Shown here in pieces: positions 12,601-23,662 of a stretch of 64,000 nt of DNA (positions are counted from its first letter, which is position 1; every line of letters begins with the position of its first letter). Under the pieces are notes generated by a model. It searched no databases and was not told where the DNA came from. It saw nothing but the letters and a program-made list of their open reading frames with translations. Source of the DNA: Argopecten irradians (lineage: Eukaryota; Mollusca; Bivalvia; Pectinida; Pectinidae); the NCBI RefSeq assembly GCF_041381155.1, contig NC_091134.1, positions 10,014,755 through 10,078,754 on the forward strand, read 5' to 3'. Both the position numbers and the translations under genes were made by a program.

Positions 12601-13842
12601 TTTCAATATTAATCACCTTTAGCTACCAACAATTTGACCATCAGCATTACAGAATGATCAACAAATTATGAAACAATATATTGTGTGCTCTAATGTTTTA
12701 TGGTGCTAAAATGTAATAACCTTATATATCTCTTTCACAATCTTATTCAATCATATTGCATTATCAAATGATATTTTAAGCTGCAACCGTGTAATACAAC
12801 ATCATTCACATAATCCGAATAAAAATGTAATGTTAACCTGTGAAGATTTGATCCTTAATCAGTCCTTACTTAACATTTTAGGTGTTGTGAATAACATTGG
12901 TAAATCCATAGCCGAGGACGGTATACCGTTTACCACTCTACTCTACGGTAATGGGGTCAGCTATGACTGGGGGAAAAGGGTCAATGTGTCAGCTATCGAC
13001 ACTAGTAAGTTTTGTTTTATGACATGCTTCTCAAATATTCAATGTCTGACTAATTTTGCTCTCTTTATCCTAAAATAGTAATTCGTGGATTAAAACAAAA
13101 TTTTATTTTATTTGTGAGTTTTTGTCGATAAAGGGTCCCACTTAGGGAGAGGGTGTGGGTAGACATGCTGCATTTTGACTAGTTTCCATTATATCTAACA
13201 TATAAAAATAAAATATTCTGAAATGAAAATAAAAACAGCTCATCTTTTAATCATATTTGGTTGGAAACATTTGATGTCATTCTCTGGGATATGCTACACT
13301 GTATTATTAAAACATTTTGTCAGAAAGCACAAGAATTTCATAAATTTCTTGAAAAAATGGCTTGATAAAGACATTTTTCATCTAGTCAACTTTAAAAGAT
13401 ATACAATGTATTGAATTGGATAATAAAATATTGTCACGTTTAAAGCTCAACATATTTTCCATCCTCCATGTCATTCATTAAAGCGTCGATAGTGATATTC
13501 AGGTGTCTTTTTGTGACAACGAATTCATCTTTCACTTTCTTGTTTATTTCAGCTGATAAAGATTACCTCCAGGTGGCAGCAGCTCCGAGAGGATCCGAGA
13601 CTCATGGCGGAGAGGACGTGGCCATCTACGCACGCGGGCCGATGTCACATCTTATACACGGCGTGCACGAGCAGCATTACATAGCGCACGTGATGACATA
13701 TGCCGCTTGTGTCGCGAACAACAAATATAGATGTGAAGATAAATCCTTTGACGAATACAGCAATGCATCATGTAGTTCCTACTCTGTGATAAATATACTT
13801 GTCGGAGGTATTCTTATAGCACTGAAACTGATACAGTTGTGA
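3648..13842 (+). CDS. ALP: Alkaline phosphatase, secreted and GPI-anchored (10 exons, 527 aa)
   Basis: Phosphomonoesterase of the metal-dependent alkaline phosphatase family, acting outside the cell on the membrane. Coding exons: 3648-3699, 7260-7480, 8886-9060, 9399-9568, 10276-10398, 10695-10791, 11205-11345, 11919-12110, 12882-13004 and 13553-13842. All have AG/GT borders and matching phases, and they sum to 528 codons. Exon 1 encodes a signal peptide ([17 protein letters not shown]). Visible active-site residues: Asp52 in GDGMG, nucleophile Ser102 in TGSASTATA, His163/Thr165, Glu326, Asp331 and His335 in GRIDHAHH, Asp372-His373 and His375 in DHSH, and His449 in ETHGGED. The C-terminus (about 505-527) is hydrophobic after a small-residue stretch, as in a GPI signal. 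Length is normal for animal enzymes (about 520-535). Oddity: Gly101 replaces the Asp usually found before the nucleophile. Symbol is generic; vertebrate orthology is unresolved. Confidence 0.95.
4140..4265 (+). repeat. Short dispersed repeat arm in phosphatase intron 1
   Basis: The GATCTGAGAATAAGT-type segment followed by CACAG and a GTTTTAG block recurs at 7855-7980, where two arms face each other. Intron 1 therefore carries at least three arms of one small element. Confidence 0.5.
4380..4480 (+). repeat. Dispersed repeat shared with 32270-32380
   Basis: A block with CCTTTCAAAATC and ACACATCTATACAAAG is repeated in the same order near 32325-32365. It overlaps a short open frame (4413-4634) that I do not treat as a gene. 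A run of about 16 A lies just upstream. Confidence 0.5.
4695..4850 (+). repeat. Minisatellite with units of about 17 bases
   Basis: About nine to ten tandem copies of a unit like CGGACTATTGGACCCTT. Copies alternate between CCCTC and CCTTC versions, and one carries AAAAGGG. It lies in phosphatase intron 1. Confidence 0.85.
5130..5440 (+). repeat. Direct repeat, left copy (pairs with 6845-7160)
   Basis: The two stretches share order and spacing of ATGGCGG, AACTAAAATAGTATC-like, ATCTAGA-A, GATAGATT, TTTCTAC/TATC-GAAGAA and ATTATCAT-AGG-GAGAAAA blocks. Divergence is high, so this is an old intronic duplication or two copies of one dispersed element. Confidence 0.55.
5815..6210 (+). repeat. Dispersed repeat of about 400 bases (+ copy)
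   Basis: This copy runs from a GGTCTAGGGCAATACACTCA edge through GTGACGTCA, ACAAACTTGACTGGTTTTAC, AAATTGACTT and ATATGAAGGA to CCTCGGGATCACAAAATG. The same sequence lies inverted at 34905-35285, and a partial copy lies at 59445-59665. No protein is encoded; it behaves like a non-autonomous interspersed element. Confidence 0.75.
6845..7160 (+). repeat. Direct repeat, right copy (pairs with 5130-5440)
   Basis: Diverged partner of 5130-5440 in the same orientation, ending about 100 bases before phosphatase exon 2. Confidence 0.55.
7855..7980. repeat. Imperfect inverted repeat in phosphatase intron 2
   Basis: Arms at about 7856-7913 and 7915-7980 mirror each other (GATCTGAGAAT, AGTTACAGA, AAACGTTTTA and their complements). 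One arm also occurs singly at 4140-4265. It is consistent with a small fold-back element. Confidence 0.6.
9852..10192. mobile_element. MITE of the TTAA-flanked family, diverged copy (phosphatase intron 4)
   Basis: Left end TTAA-AGCTGCTACACCGCTGA, right end CTGTGGAGCATC-TTAA. Internal blocks such as CAAAAACAGGA-CAGACGAATT and TATTCAAATGATG match the copy at 37219-37561. It has no coding capacity. TTAA target duplications point to the piggyBac superfamily by established target preference; this is inference. Confidence 0.65.
11686..11905 (+). mobile_element. tRNA-derived SINE just upstream of phosphatase exon 8
   Basis: The tRNA-like head carries an A-box-like TGGCTAAGTGGTTA (from about 11697) and a B-box-like AGTTTGAAACC (11756-11766). 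A body and a tail with ATGACCCTGGTTGTTAAT and TTAAATTAATCAAA follow. The same tail wording appears at 54128-54155. It cannot fold as a complete tRNA, so it is not called a tRNA gene. Its end is about 14 bases from the exon 8 acceptor. Confidence 0.75.
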
Positions 13843-14227
13843 TGTCTACAGTCATATAGTTTACCTTAATATTGTCCATTTGACTTGGTAGCTATTCCAT
13901 TCCAACGGTCGATAGAATTAATTCCGGGTTGTCAATTCGGAACCATCATCAAGGACAGTACTTGATACAACTATTTATATTGATCAGATCTGTTTTTAGT
14001 TTGAAAAAGTACGGTTCCTAGATAAGTTGCGTATACCACCGAATGTTAATTAATCATATATATGCATACATTGTTTTTTGTATTTGAAATTATGAGAGAA
14101 AATGTAGGCTATTCGAGAATTGTTTTGTAAAAAAAAGAAATATTTGGCTCGTATTGATATGTGTTCTTTAAATCTCAAAAGTTGTAAAAATATTAGTTTG
14201 TTAAAAAACTGTCACTTAAATACTAAT

Positions 14228-14233
14228 AATAAA
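14228..14233 (+). terminator. Likely polyadenylation signal of the phosphatase gene
   Basis: An AATAAA lies about 390 bases after the phosphatase stop codon, beyond the 3' UTR segment shared with the copy at the window start. No other canonical hexamer was noticed closer to the stop. Placement is by motif only. Confidence 0.4.
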
Positions 14234-14289
14234 AAACAGAATTATAATAAACGTGTTCAAAATATAGTTTGGTTTTTACATTGTATACA

Positions 14290-15210
14290 ACTCTAGATAC
14301 TAAATCGACTGGATAATAACGTTACACTAAGGTGCATGATTCACGGAATCGAGATAGATTACATGTATTTATAAATAATACATTCTCAGGTGATACTGAT
14401 ATTAATTGTTCTTTATTCACAATAACCCTCAATGATTTCTGTAGACCTATTTATTTTTGCGACTGCTTTCCCTCGTGATTTACTTACTAATGACTTTTAC
14501 ACGATGTTTTTACACCGTAATTTAAAGTATTCATATTGTAGAGAAATGTTTTTATGATCTCCCCATGAATACGCGAAATAATCGCACACGAATTTACGTC
14601 GGTTTATAGTTAACGATTTTGAATTCATTGTTGAACATGCATTAAAATTTTGTATTTATCAGGATACTTGTGGAGGTGTTGGATTAATATAAAACCTTAC
14701 ATGGGTCTGTCAAGTGAACAGGGATATCTCAACCCGAGGCTTGCCAAGGGTTGATATAAAAATCTTTCACGAGAATTTGAGGTATATCCTGTCCACCTGA
14801 CTGGCCCAGGTAAGATTTTTTCTCCCATACTTTAATGAGGCAATGGTGAAAATTCAGTTGTCATGAACGTCGCTGTCGTCGCATGTATTGATGACGTCAG
14901 TGTCTAGCGCGTTTGAGCTGTCTTTTCCCTACCCCGATAAAAGACTAACATTGTATCTTTTCCCTAGCAACCGCGGGATAACCCTGTCAAGTATGGGAGA
15001 AATTTCACCTAACAACGCCTTTTAATAAGTAAGTAATTGCCAAATTTAGTCGATACCCCGATATCACTGTGTTACAAATCGTTTAAAGATTATAGGAACT
15101 AATATTGGAATCCTAATTTGTTATTTTGATCCACAAGGATTAATATGTCAACAGAAGTTTACATGTGGCTCTTCCAAATCGATTGATCTGCCAATCAAAA
15201 TAATATGATT
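14290..15210 (+). repeat. Duplicated block, copy 1 (pairs with 21225-22000)
   Basis: Shared sequence includes AATAATACATTCTCAG, a TGATTT-TG-A segment, AGAGAAATGTTTTT, GAATTCATTGTTGAACAT and TTGTTATTTTGATC/GATTA. One copy lies downstream of gene A and the other downstream of gene B. It therefore marks the 3' edge of the tandem duplication that produced the A/B pair. Confidence 0.75.
14695..15000 (+). mobile_element. Inverted-repeat element of about 300 bases, opposite in the two duplicate blocks
   Basis: It begins with TTACATGGGTCTGTCAAGTG and carries a partly mirrored arm at about 14765-14815. It ends at the CCTAGCAACCGCGGGATAAC region. The reverse complement lies at 21640-21885, inside the otherwise direct duplicate. 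No coding capacity was seen. Confidence 0.65.
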
Positions 15211-16225
15211 GTAAATAGGGACAGCTCTTACATTCTTATGAACTTGACGAGGACAAACAAAATGGTTTTACAATTTTATGGATTTATTTATAACTCTGCA
15301 AGCCCTGTTTTTACACGCCTTAATGCATTACTGGTAACCATAGCACTCCATTGGATATACCTATGATTTGCTGATAAATGGTTTGTTTAGCCATTATATT
15401 TATTCAATTATTTGATACATTGTATTTACTCAACGATATCCAACCATTAATTAGTCCCTTAAGAAAACAAGAAATTGGAATTTGATATTGTGCTTGTCAT
15501 TGATAAATTTCCTTAATATACAAAATTTATTTTTATTATTTTCTACCACAATACTTCCTGGTATTCTACTTTCGGGCCATCGATCAAACATACTTGTATT
15601 TGGAAATAATAAGTTGATATTCTACTAGTGGATGACCTTCCGTTATTTTGATTGGTCGTGGTTTTAAACTTTGACCTGAACTACAAACAATATTCGATCA
15701 CGTCACAAAGTTGTGTCCTGATTTATCGAGAATTAGCCTGTGACAGATGAAAGGATACGAGTGATCCTCCCTTGGGGAAAATACCCTTCACCAGTGACAT
15801 AATTCTAGTACATTTTCCACAGTAGGCCGGTAATGATTTTATAATGTATGTTTTAATGATTATGCCGGTTTAATGTATTAACTATTTTTGTCCGCCTTTA
15901 CAGTTTGCCATTGGCTATTTTTCTGTACCTTAAGCGTGTTCATCCGGAAGATTCAATATGAAGAGTTTATATCCCCTTCTTATTGAAATTGCATAAAGCA
16001 TATCGTTTTTAAACTATTTAGCATGTTATCAAGATGTATACCTTAGTTTATGGCCCCATCATAGAACGACTACTGTACGGCGTAAGTATGATGCTATGCA
16101 GATGTATGAGATTTAACATATAAGACCGACTAGAAATTGATAAAACTATATCACAAATTAAATCTTTACTTCTAAATGTATGTATCATGACTGAATGTCA
16201 CATTAGGGGATGTTGATAAAATAGA

Positions 16226-16391
16226 GGTTTCCCAACAAGTGACTGTTGTTTATCATGTTTATCAAACTCGAGTTAGTTAATTTTCAACTTTTTAAATGAC
16301 ACGAGCTTTAGCGAGTGTCTTTTAAAAAGTTGAAAATTAACTAACGAGAAATTAGATAAACATGATAAACCACAGTCACGCTTTGGGGAAC
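16226..16391. repeat. Fold-back hairpin with arms of about 75 bases
   Basis: Left arm 16226-16301 and right arm 16311-16391 are near-complementary, sharing TTTATCATGTTTATC, TTAGTTAATTTTCAAC and TTTTAAA blocks. It has no open frame and is a probable fold-back MITE. Confidence 0.8.
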
Positions 16392-16785
16392 TTATTTATC
16401 CCATAACTTTTGCTCTATATTTATACCATGGTGACCATTTTCTCGTCTTCAATCAGAGAAACTTACCGCCATACATTATGTAGTGATATCTTTCCGCCAT
16501 AAAATATATTGCCTAAATAGAGAGCCAACATTCTATTGTTTGATACTTTGAATAAGCAACTACCTGTTAAACAGTAAATACAATGCTATTTTAAAGAAAA
16601 TGCTCTATGAAATGTAGCCCCAAGTTGAGAGCCAATCGGAATCAAGAGATCTTTGAATTGACCAATCAGAGGCGCTGTAGGTGTTTACACACAAGAGTGT
16701 GTAAACATAAATGATAACCAACTGCTATGGAATTTATCACATGGTTTTTTCCATTGTGAAACATGTATAGTTATGGGATAATAAG
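16392..16785. mobile_element. Element of about 390 bases with short terminal inverted repeats
   Basis: TTATTTATCCCATAACT at the left faces AGTTATGGGATAATAA at 16769-16784. Inside, 16682-16706 is a perfect small hairpin (GTTTACACAC, AAGA loop, GTGTGTAAAC). It abuts the fold-back at 16226-16391, so the two may be one compound element. Confidence 0.5.
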
Positions 16786-17034
16786 TCTTACCAACCTTTC
16801 AGCGTAGAATTCATTGATTTAGAAGCACGAGTGCATTGTACAGTACATACATCATACGTATACCGTCTTTAGGGAAATCCCGAAAAAGTGTATTTTCCTT
16901 AATATCGTGGACTCAAAAAGCAATATTTGAGTTTAATTACTTTGTACATAAACAACTAGTTTCAATTATCCCTTTACTAGTTTTTAAGCATGGTAATTTC
17001 AATACATAAAATACAACTTTTGATAGTTTTGCAT

Positions 17035-17041
17035 TTTTATT
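17035..17041 (-). terminator. Likely polyadenylation signal of gene A
   Basis: AATAAA on the - strand, about 310 bases after the gene A stop. A matching segment with TTTTTTTTATTCCAAAC lies at the same relative place after gene B (about 23281), which supports an inherited 3' end. Confidence 0.45.
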
Positions 17042-17352
17042 ACAAACATCATAAGAAAATAAACCATTTTGGAAATGTTGAACATGGAAATTATATTAAA
17101 TAAAAACACATATTAAACCGTATTTGGTAAAATTGATTATCATAGTCACACAAAATATTTGTACGTTCACTTTGCGCAATAATGTTAAAGCCTTTTGATT
17201 GAAAGTTTAATAAATTAATGCTGATCTTGGTGAATTTAATACAAAACCGTGCAGCTCATCTTATGTAGAGTCAAAGCTTGCAATATGCCCAATGTTATTC
17301 GTCATATCATAATGTCACATATAATCAGAAGAACAGTAGGTCTGCCACTACA

Positions 17353-20093
17353 TCAGCCGATAAGCAGTTTGGCGACGACCCCGACCAACAATACCATGGG
17401 AGTCAGGACGTGGCTCTTGGAACCGCTATTAGTTTCACCTAAAGAGCAAATTGTTATTATTAACAGTATACATTAAAGAAATCGTTTTAATTTCCTAGTG
17501 AAAACAATCAATAAGTGTATGTTTCTTGGACTTTGAGGATTTTTGATGATAGAAAAAAAGAATGATTCGAATTGGAGAGTTCTGTGTTTGGGTTTGGTAT
17601 TTTTGAGTCTTGTTTTAGATTAGATAGTGTCTCTTCCTTCGCAGATAAAATATTTCTCACAATCAATGTAAGCCAGTTCCATAACCTCGTAAGCGAGGGA
17701 AATATGATAGAAATGCCGTGAAGTACAAATAAACTATTATGTTAAAATGTTTTAACGCGCAAATTGATTCATTCCAATGTCAAACAATAACCTCATCATT
17801 GGCTTTATAGATCTTAACTGTCATCCTGATCAGTAAAGAAGATAAAACTACAGAACATAATTATTGTATCTTTCTCGCTTTTGAAATTTTACATTAAAAA
17901 TTATTAATTTACCTGTGCATTTGTATAGACAATCTTGCTGTGCTGTGCATTTAGAACCACAATCCGCGGTAGCTGTTGCTGGAAACGAAACCATGTCTTT
18001 ATTAAGTTTTTACCAAAAACTTTTCTTAGTGAATCTTACGCTACACTTTTGCCTGTTAAACTCAGGATTAGAAAAGATAACGTTGTAACAAATAAATTAT
18101 TTTGTTAAAAAAAGAACGCCAAAACGTCCTTATGGTAAGGATAGCAAGCGCAATGCGATCCAAATGTGAACTACGTACCATTTTGTTTATGTCGACTTGC
18201 ATATGTTTAAGTCATTCGATTTCATTTGCAAACTCATTGAATGCCAAATTGCGTCGTAAGGCATAATGAACTAAAATCATTAATACCATTTTTGTATGTT
18301 CGAATAATCAACACCAACATTACTAAAATATATATAGAGAGAATAAAAACAATTATTTATTACCTCTACGTTTCCGGACCGTAGATGCTGGTGTTGCTAC
18401 AAATATCAAATTAGATACTACATATATATACAATCACAAACTAAATAGTTTTACGTTTTTGAACATCATATAAACCAATTTCCACAAAAACCTTTTCCTA
18501 AAAATATTTAGGAAGGGAAGCATCTTTGTTTACGGTGGATACGAACGTTTTCTTATACAGAAAATGTTGAAAGAATGACAAATTCTAATATCAATACAGA
18601 CAAAATGACAGATTCAATTTTCTCTAAGCTTTGACACAAATGACATAAACAATTTGTAACTTATCAAAAATATTGAAATTTTGGTTTTATTGTATGTGAG
18701 ACATTTACTCTTCTACAGTATGGAATTATGTATCAATAGATACGTAGTGTATGGGCTCATATGTCAATGGAATACATTTTAGTCATATAGTTTATCTTTT
18801 GCTAGCATAACTACGCCTATGATATACCCCCATTCGAAGAGGTGGGTCTCCGAATAATGACATATCCCCGTAAGGTGGGTTTCGTAGAACATAATGTTAC
18901 ACTGAAATGTTCAATAGACGTATAATAGGATACGTTACTCGCTAGAGTAGTTGTTGGTGTTGTTATAGGAGCTGCTGTTGTTGTCGTCGTCTGCGGCACA
19001 CATTCAGGAGTCTTGCATTTACCCTTGTTTCCACATGGATCATCTAAAACTTGGGTGGTAGTACAATGTTCGAGTCCATCTTAAAAGATAAAAAAAAAAT
19101 CGAAACATTTCATAGAAACAATTTCTTACTTTCTATATAACAATATAAACGAGTAATATTTCACATTGCCACCTGTAAATATCGTGAATAATCAAAATTC
19201 AATATTTTTAAATTACTAAACGATACATAATGCAAGTATAACTTCCGTAATGTATGCGTTGTTTATAAATGGTAATGCAATGACTTGACCCAAATATTTG
19301 ATGATAGCCAACTGCATATACGGTATTGCTTACATACTCATACATGCATGTAGTTGACTATGCCACACAAGATGCTATTGATACGAGCGTTGATATGTTG
19401 AATGATGTCTTGTAAACACATCATGTACATGTATAGATAATCTTTAATACTTAAGTACAGGTCCACGTGATAACACAGAGAAATACACGTTTTCTTTGGT
19501 TTATTTTTACAAAATTATTAAGGCAACTATCAATGACTATTAAACGTTTAGGGCACATCCCTGGTTTAAAGCAGAAATTCGTCACATAACGTGTAGATCA
19601 CAAATTGAACAACTTATACCAATTTATTTCAATGCATCTTAAACGAAATATAAAATTTCGCACTTTTTTTTGGTCAAGTAATCTGACCTAAGCTTTTGAA
19701 GATTTCATTGATAAAGCAAATTCCTGTTTGTTTCAGAGGGGTAAAACAATCGCGGCTTTTAAAAATATGGTAAACGAATGTATATTTTATAAATGTGTTT
19801 GTCACCGGGAAATGGGTATTGATTAAGACATAAGAGACATGCCATAGTTACTGTACCTCTTTTTAAGCATACAATAACGAGCATTTTTTAATCTGTTTTC
19901 AATTGACTGGTTATTCTATATATGACGTTTTGATATAAATATAATTTGATAACTACCAGCAATTGTGTTGGATGTACTAAAAGGATTTGATATCGGGGAT
20001 GATTGTGTTTTACATTCCAAAGGTTATAAACTATTAATACTCACATGCAAAAGATATCAGAGTTATAACCACTAGGAAAATAATCCCCTTCAT
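17353..20093 (-). CDS. Gene A: small secreted, GPI-tailed protein with two 4-Cys modules (5 coding exons, 124 aa)
   Basis: Unrecognised family. Coding exons, in transcription order: 20093-20045, 19079-18939, 18396-18364, 17978-17913 and 17438-17353. Every internal junction is phase 1 with AG/GT borders, and the total is 375 bases. Residues 1-16 are a signal peptide (MKGIIFLVVITLISFA). Residues 22-43 form C-x9-C-x5-C-x4-C. A Thr-rich stalk spans about 47-69, and Arg71-Lys-Arg-Arg74 is a furin-type site. Residues 81-95 form C-x3-C-x5-C-x3-C. SGSKSH is followed by a hydrophobic tail ending at 124, like a GPI signal. A 5' non-coding exon ends at 20328. There ACG sits where genes B and D have ATG, so translation should start at the ATG in the next exon. 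Function unknown; a cell-surface or shed peptide is inference. Confidence 0.85.
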
Positions 20094-20327
20094 AATTGTC
20101 TGAAAAAATGAAAATAGTCAAATCGAGTTAAATATGATCGTTCTTAATACGAAAAAATATTTTTCAACGTAATTGCAAAATTCTTATATTCTTTTTTTCA
20201 TTAAAACAGCAAAAAATCCTAAAATTCAAATTCCTGAAATCAGTTATATGCAGAAATATCACATTTAAAATAAACTATTAATTATCCATTTTTCGCTAAT
20301 GGGGTAAGTTGATTATAACCGACATAC

Positions 20328-20444
20328 CGTGAATATTCGTGTAATACTCCAACAGTGGATGATTATCGGTCTCGTTTGATATCACAGTTGTAGATGCGGT
20401 CCCCGAACTGCTAGGGAGGGTAGCTATCATACTCGTTTTATATC
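20328..20444 (-). promoter_or_regulatory. Promoter and 5' non-coding exon of gene A
   Basis: GATATAAAA at 20444-20436 is a TATA box on the - strand. A non-coding exon probably starts near 20407 and ends at 20328 before GTATGTC. The surrounding words (AATGTTTGG, TTTACCT, AACCTTATCA) recur upstream of gene B near 31350-31390, so the promoter was duplicated with the gene. Confidence 0.55.
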
Positions 20445-20717
20445 AGTAATGTTTGGTGTTTACCTAGGAAACCTTATCACCGACTCAAACAAAACACACT
20501 ACGCATTCCAGAGGAAACATAGATATTACATGTGGTATATGCAGACATAAAAAGTGTTTTAGGTCTCCACCCGTGTTATAATTGTATATGGACTTTGCAT
20601 ATATACAACAATGTATAGACCGATTCGACCATTTCATTTGACATATTTAAACTGTGATAATGTATATTATTAAGAAATGCAGTTACATTACACGTGTCAG
20701 CTACAACGTATATAAAT

Positions 20718-20800
20718 TGAGCGCCGATGAAAACGCAACACTGTTATAATATGCAAAATTTATATTCAATTAAAAAGTGTTGCGTTTTCATCGGCGCTCA
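20718..20800. repeat. Perfect hairpin with 25-base arms
   Basis: TGAGCGCCGATGAAAACGCA plus ACACT at 20718-20742 is exactly complementary to 20776-20800, around a 33-base AT-rich loop. It lies upstream of gene A. It could be a minimal fold-back element; no terminator role is expected in an animal genome. Confidence 0.85.
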
Positions 20801-21224
20801 GTATAGCACTTGGTGTGTTATTTATACCGACTTCAAGATCCATTTAACAGACTTTGCCACTTTCAATGGAAAACTGATTGGCGAATTAGAAATATACTGA
20901 TCTTTTTTTCGTGTGGGGGACCCGTGCGTGTAATGGGGCTTTGGAACAGTATACATGTACATAACATATACTGTTATGCGATAGACTTTGGAAGTTGTTT
21001 CGATAGAAAAACAGAATTAATGTTGTTTGGTAACAAGGTTTGTTACGTACTCTAAGGGGGATAACTGAAATAAAGAAATCAATAGAGCTATGCCATATTT
21101 GACTACCGCTAAAATACTCTCGAAAGTTAGCCCATTCGAAAATGAGCCCGTGCTTGAAAATTAGCCGGTAATCTCTTATTATGAAAGAAAATAAGCGTCT
21201 TTTATTTTCAAGTTTTTAGGGTAC

Positions 21225-22000
21225 TGAATTGACTGGATATTGGCGTTGCAATATGGTGAATGATACACAAAATCGAGATAAACACGTATGGATAAATAAT
21301 ACATTCTCAGATGATAATGATATGCATTGACCTTAATCCGCTATAAACGTCAATGATTATTGCAAACCAACTTTTTTTAGGGCTACTTCATTTCGCTATT
21401 TAATTACTAATGTTGTAATAATATTACACCGCCATTTAAGGTATTTAAAATAGAGAAATGTTTTTGAGACGTTTGTTTTCCGCATTCCATTTGAAATACG
21501 CGGAATTAATCGCACGCGTAAACACGTTGATTTACAGTACATGCTTTTGAATTCATTGTTGAACATACATTATTGTATTTATCACGATACATGTGAAGGT
21601 GTTGAATATTTCATTCTTCCATACCTTCCATACCCACACAGGGTTATCCCGCGCTTGCTAGGGAAAAGATAACTCTGTCTTTTACCGGGGTAGGGAAATG
21701 ACAGCTCACACGCGCTTGACAATGACGATACATGCGTAGATTATTGTCGAGGACGCCATTAATTGTAACATGATAAAGATAATTCTTAATCTCATTTTTT
21801 TAAATATGGGGGGAAAATAATCTTATATGGGTCTGACAAGTGGACAGAGATATATCAACCCTCGTGAAAGGCTGAGTTAACATATAGTCTGTTAGATGAT
21901 AATTTTAATTAAAGATTATTTTGGTAGATTGATATGCGTTATTTTGATCATTGGGATTAGTATGTCAATTTTTACATGTAAAAGTATTGGAGAATGATCA
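21225..22000 (+). repeat. Duplicated block, copy 2 (pairs with 14290-15210)
   Basis: Direct copy downstream of gene B, interrupted at 21640-21885 by the same 300-base element in reversed orientation. Confidence 0.75.
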
Positions 22001-23270
22001 GAACGATAGCTTATACCAATGGTAGCATTACTGATAAGGGGATATCAATCTGAAGATACACAATAATAGAAGTCTAGCTTGTTTTCATGTGGACCAGGCC
22101 ATGTAAATTGAATCTTATTAGTATTACATTTTTTCTTTATATCTACAAGATCAATCCGCGTAAAAATTATTTCATATCTCAACATCATTCTGGAAAATGT
22201 ATTCGTATTGTAAACATGGATACTATGATATAATGTAAACACATCTCCTTCTCCATGTCGTTTGTATGGGAAATCTAAAAGGGCCAATCTCTCAAGTTGA
22301 AACGGTTAAATGTGTGTAGAAATAAACTAAATATGAGTTTTATTGTCTTACATATATTCGTAGCTTTGTGAATAGTGACTCTAAATAAATAATTCGTGTG
22401 AAATTATAGTACATTATATAATTATATACATTGTATATGCATGTTATATTTGAATTGCTTCCCTTTACTATAAATTTAATTAATATCATCTGTATTTTAA
22501 GGGGATATACATTACATATATAATTTGCATTATTTTTTGCAGAACCCCCTTTCAACGATAGCAGATACATAATTAGAAGCTTTTGGTATTTCAGGGTTGT
22601 AACTTGTAACAGCTATGCATGCAAGAATGGAATTGAATCATTATCCTATTGTATAAGGATAAATTATTGTATTCATGTATTTTGAATGTATATTGATAAA
22701 ATTGAATCGTTTTTACTAAAAGATGATACATCGATTCACTTAGATAAACCCAAAACCCTCATTATACATGTATTCTATCTTCTGATATGAGTCCGTTGTT
22801 ATTTCGTTTCGCAACATTTTGTTTCACTTGTTACATACTGTGTTAAGTTGTGAATGTATTGGAAATCCTGTTTATTTGCCCTTGCAATTTTATTACAATT
22901 AAAAACCATGCTAATGTGCATTAATATTTATCATTTGTATAATCAATGCAAATCAGAATTCATTGATTTGTAAATATGAATTTGAAATATTAGCATGCAA
23001 TGGATGAAAATTTATAATAAACTTATAACAAATGTAGATGAGAGTTACCACGTGATATGTATCATGTATGATGTGAGGACCTATATCAAATTATAACGAC
23101 TGAAAGCAAATTTCTAGTATTCCTGTTATGTTAATAGTTTGATCAACACTTTTCACATCATCAGACAAATTACTCTACTACCTTTTAACATAAACTTAAT
23201 ACTGCAATGATTTCATAGCACAAACCCTGAATGGGCTAAATATACAAAAACAACGAAAACGTATTTATTT
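22001..23270. other. Intergenic, nothing recognised
   Basis: AT-rich sequence between the duplicated block and the gene B 3' end. The - strand open frames at 22045-22570 show no splice signals or family resemblance. Confidence 0.5.
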
Positions 23271-23280
23271 CACAAACTTT

Positions 23281-23289
23281 TTTTTATTC
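23281..23289 (-). terminator. Likely polyadenylation signal of gene B
   Basis: AATAAAA on the - strand, about 375 bases after the gene B stop, at the position equivalent to the gene A signal. A second AATAAA lies about 15 bases further on. Confidence 0.4.
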
Positions 23290-23662
23290 CAAACAATGTA
23301 TAAAAATAAATAACTTGCTGGAAAAAATCACCGACAACACACGATTTACATGGCAACCTTATTACGACAGTCACACAGAAATAGATACGATTTAAAAAAG
23401 TTTTTGTATGTTCGTGTAGTTTTCTACTGCTATTATAAAGCGGATCTAGTGAACGTACAGATGAATTTTGATTCAGACTGTCTGATCATTATTCTAAACT
23501 CAACAAAAACAGTTCATATCGCATAAGGCGTGTACACTTTGCAGCTCATCTTCTTATGAAGATTCAAAGCTTGCAATATGTCGTTGTGATGATGTTATTC
23601 GTCATATTATCGATAACAGCATATGTGTATATAATCAGAATAACAAATTCCTCACAGTCTGA

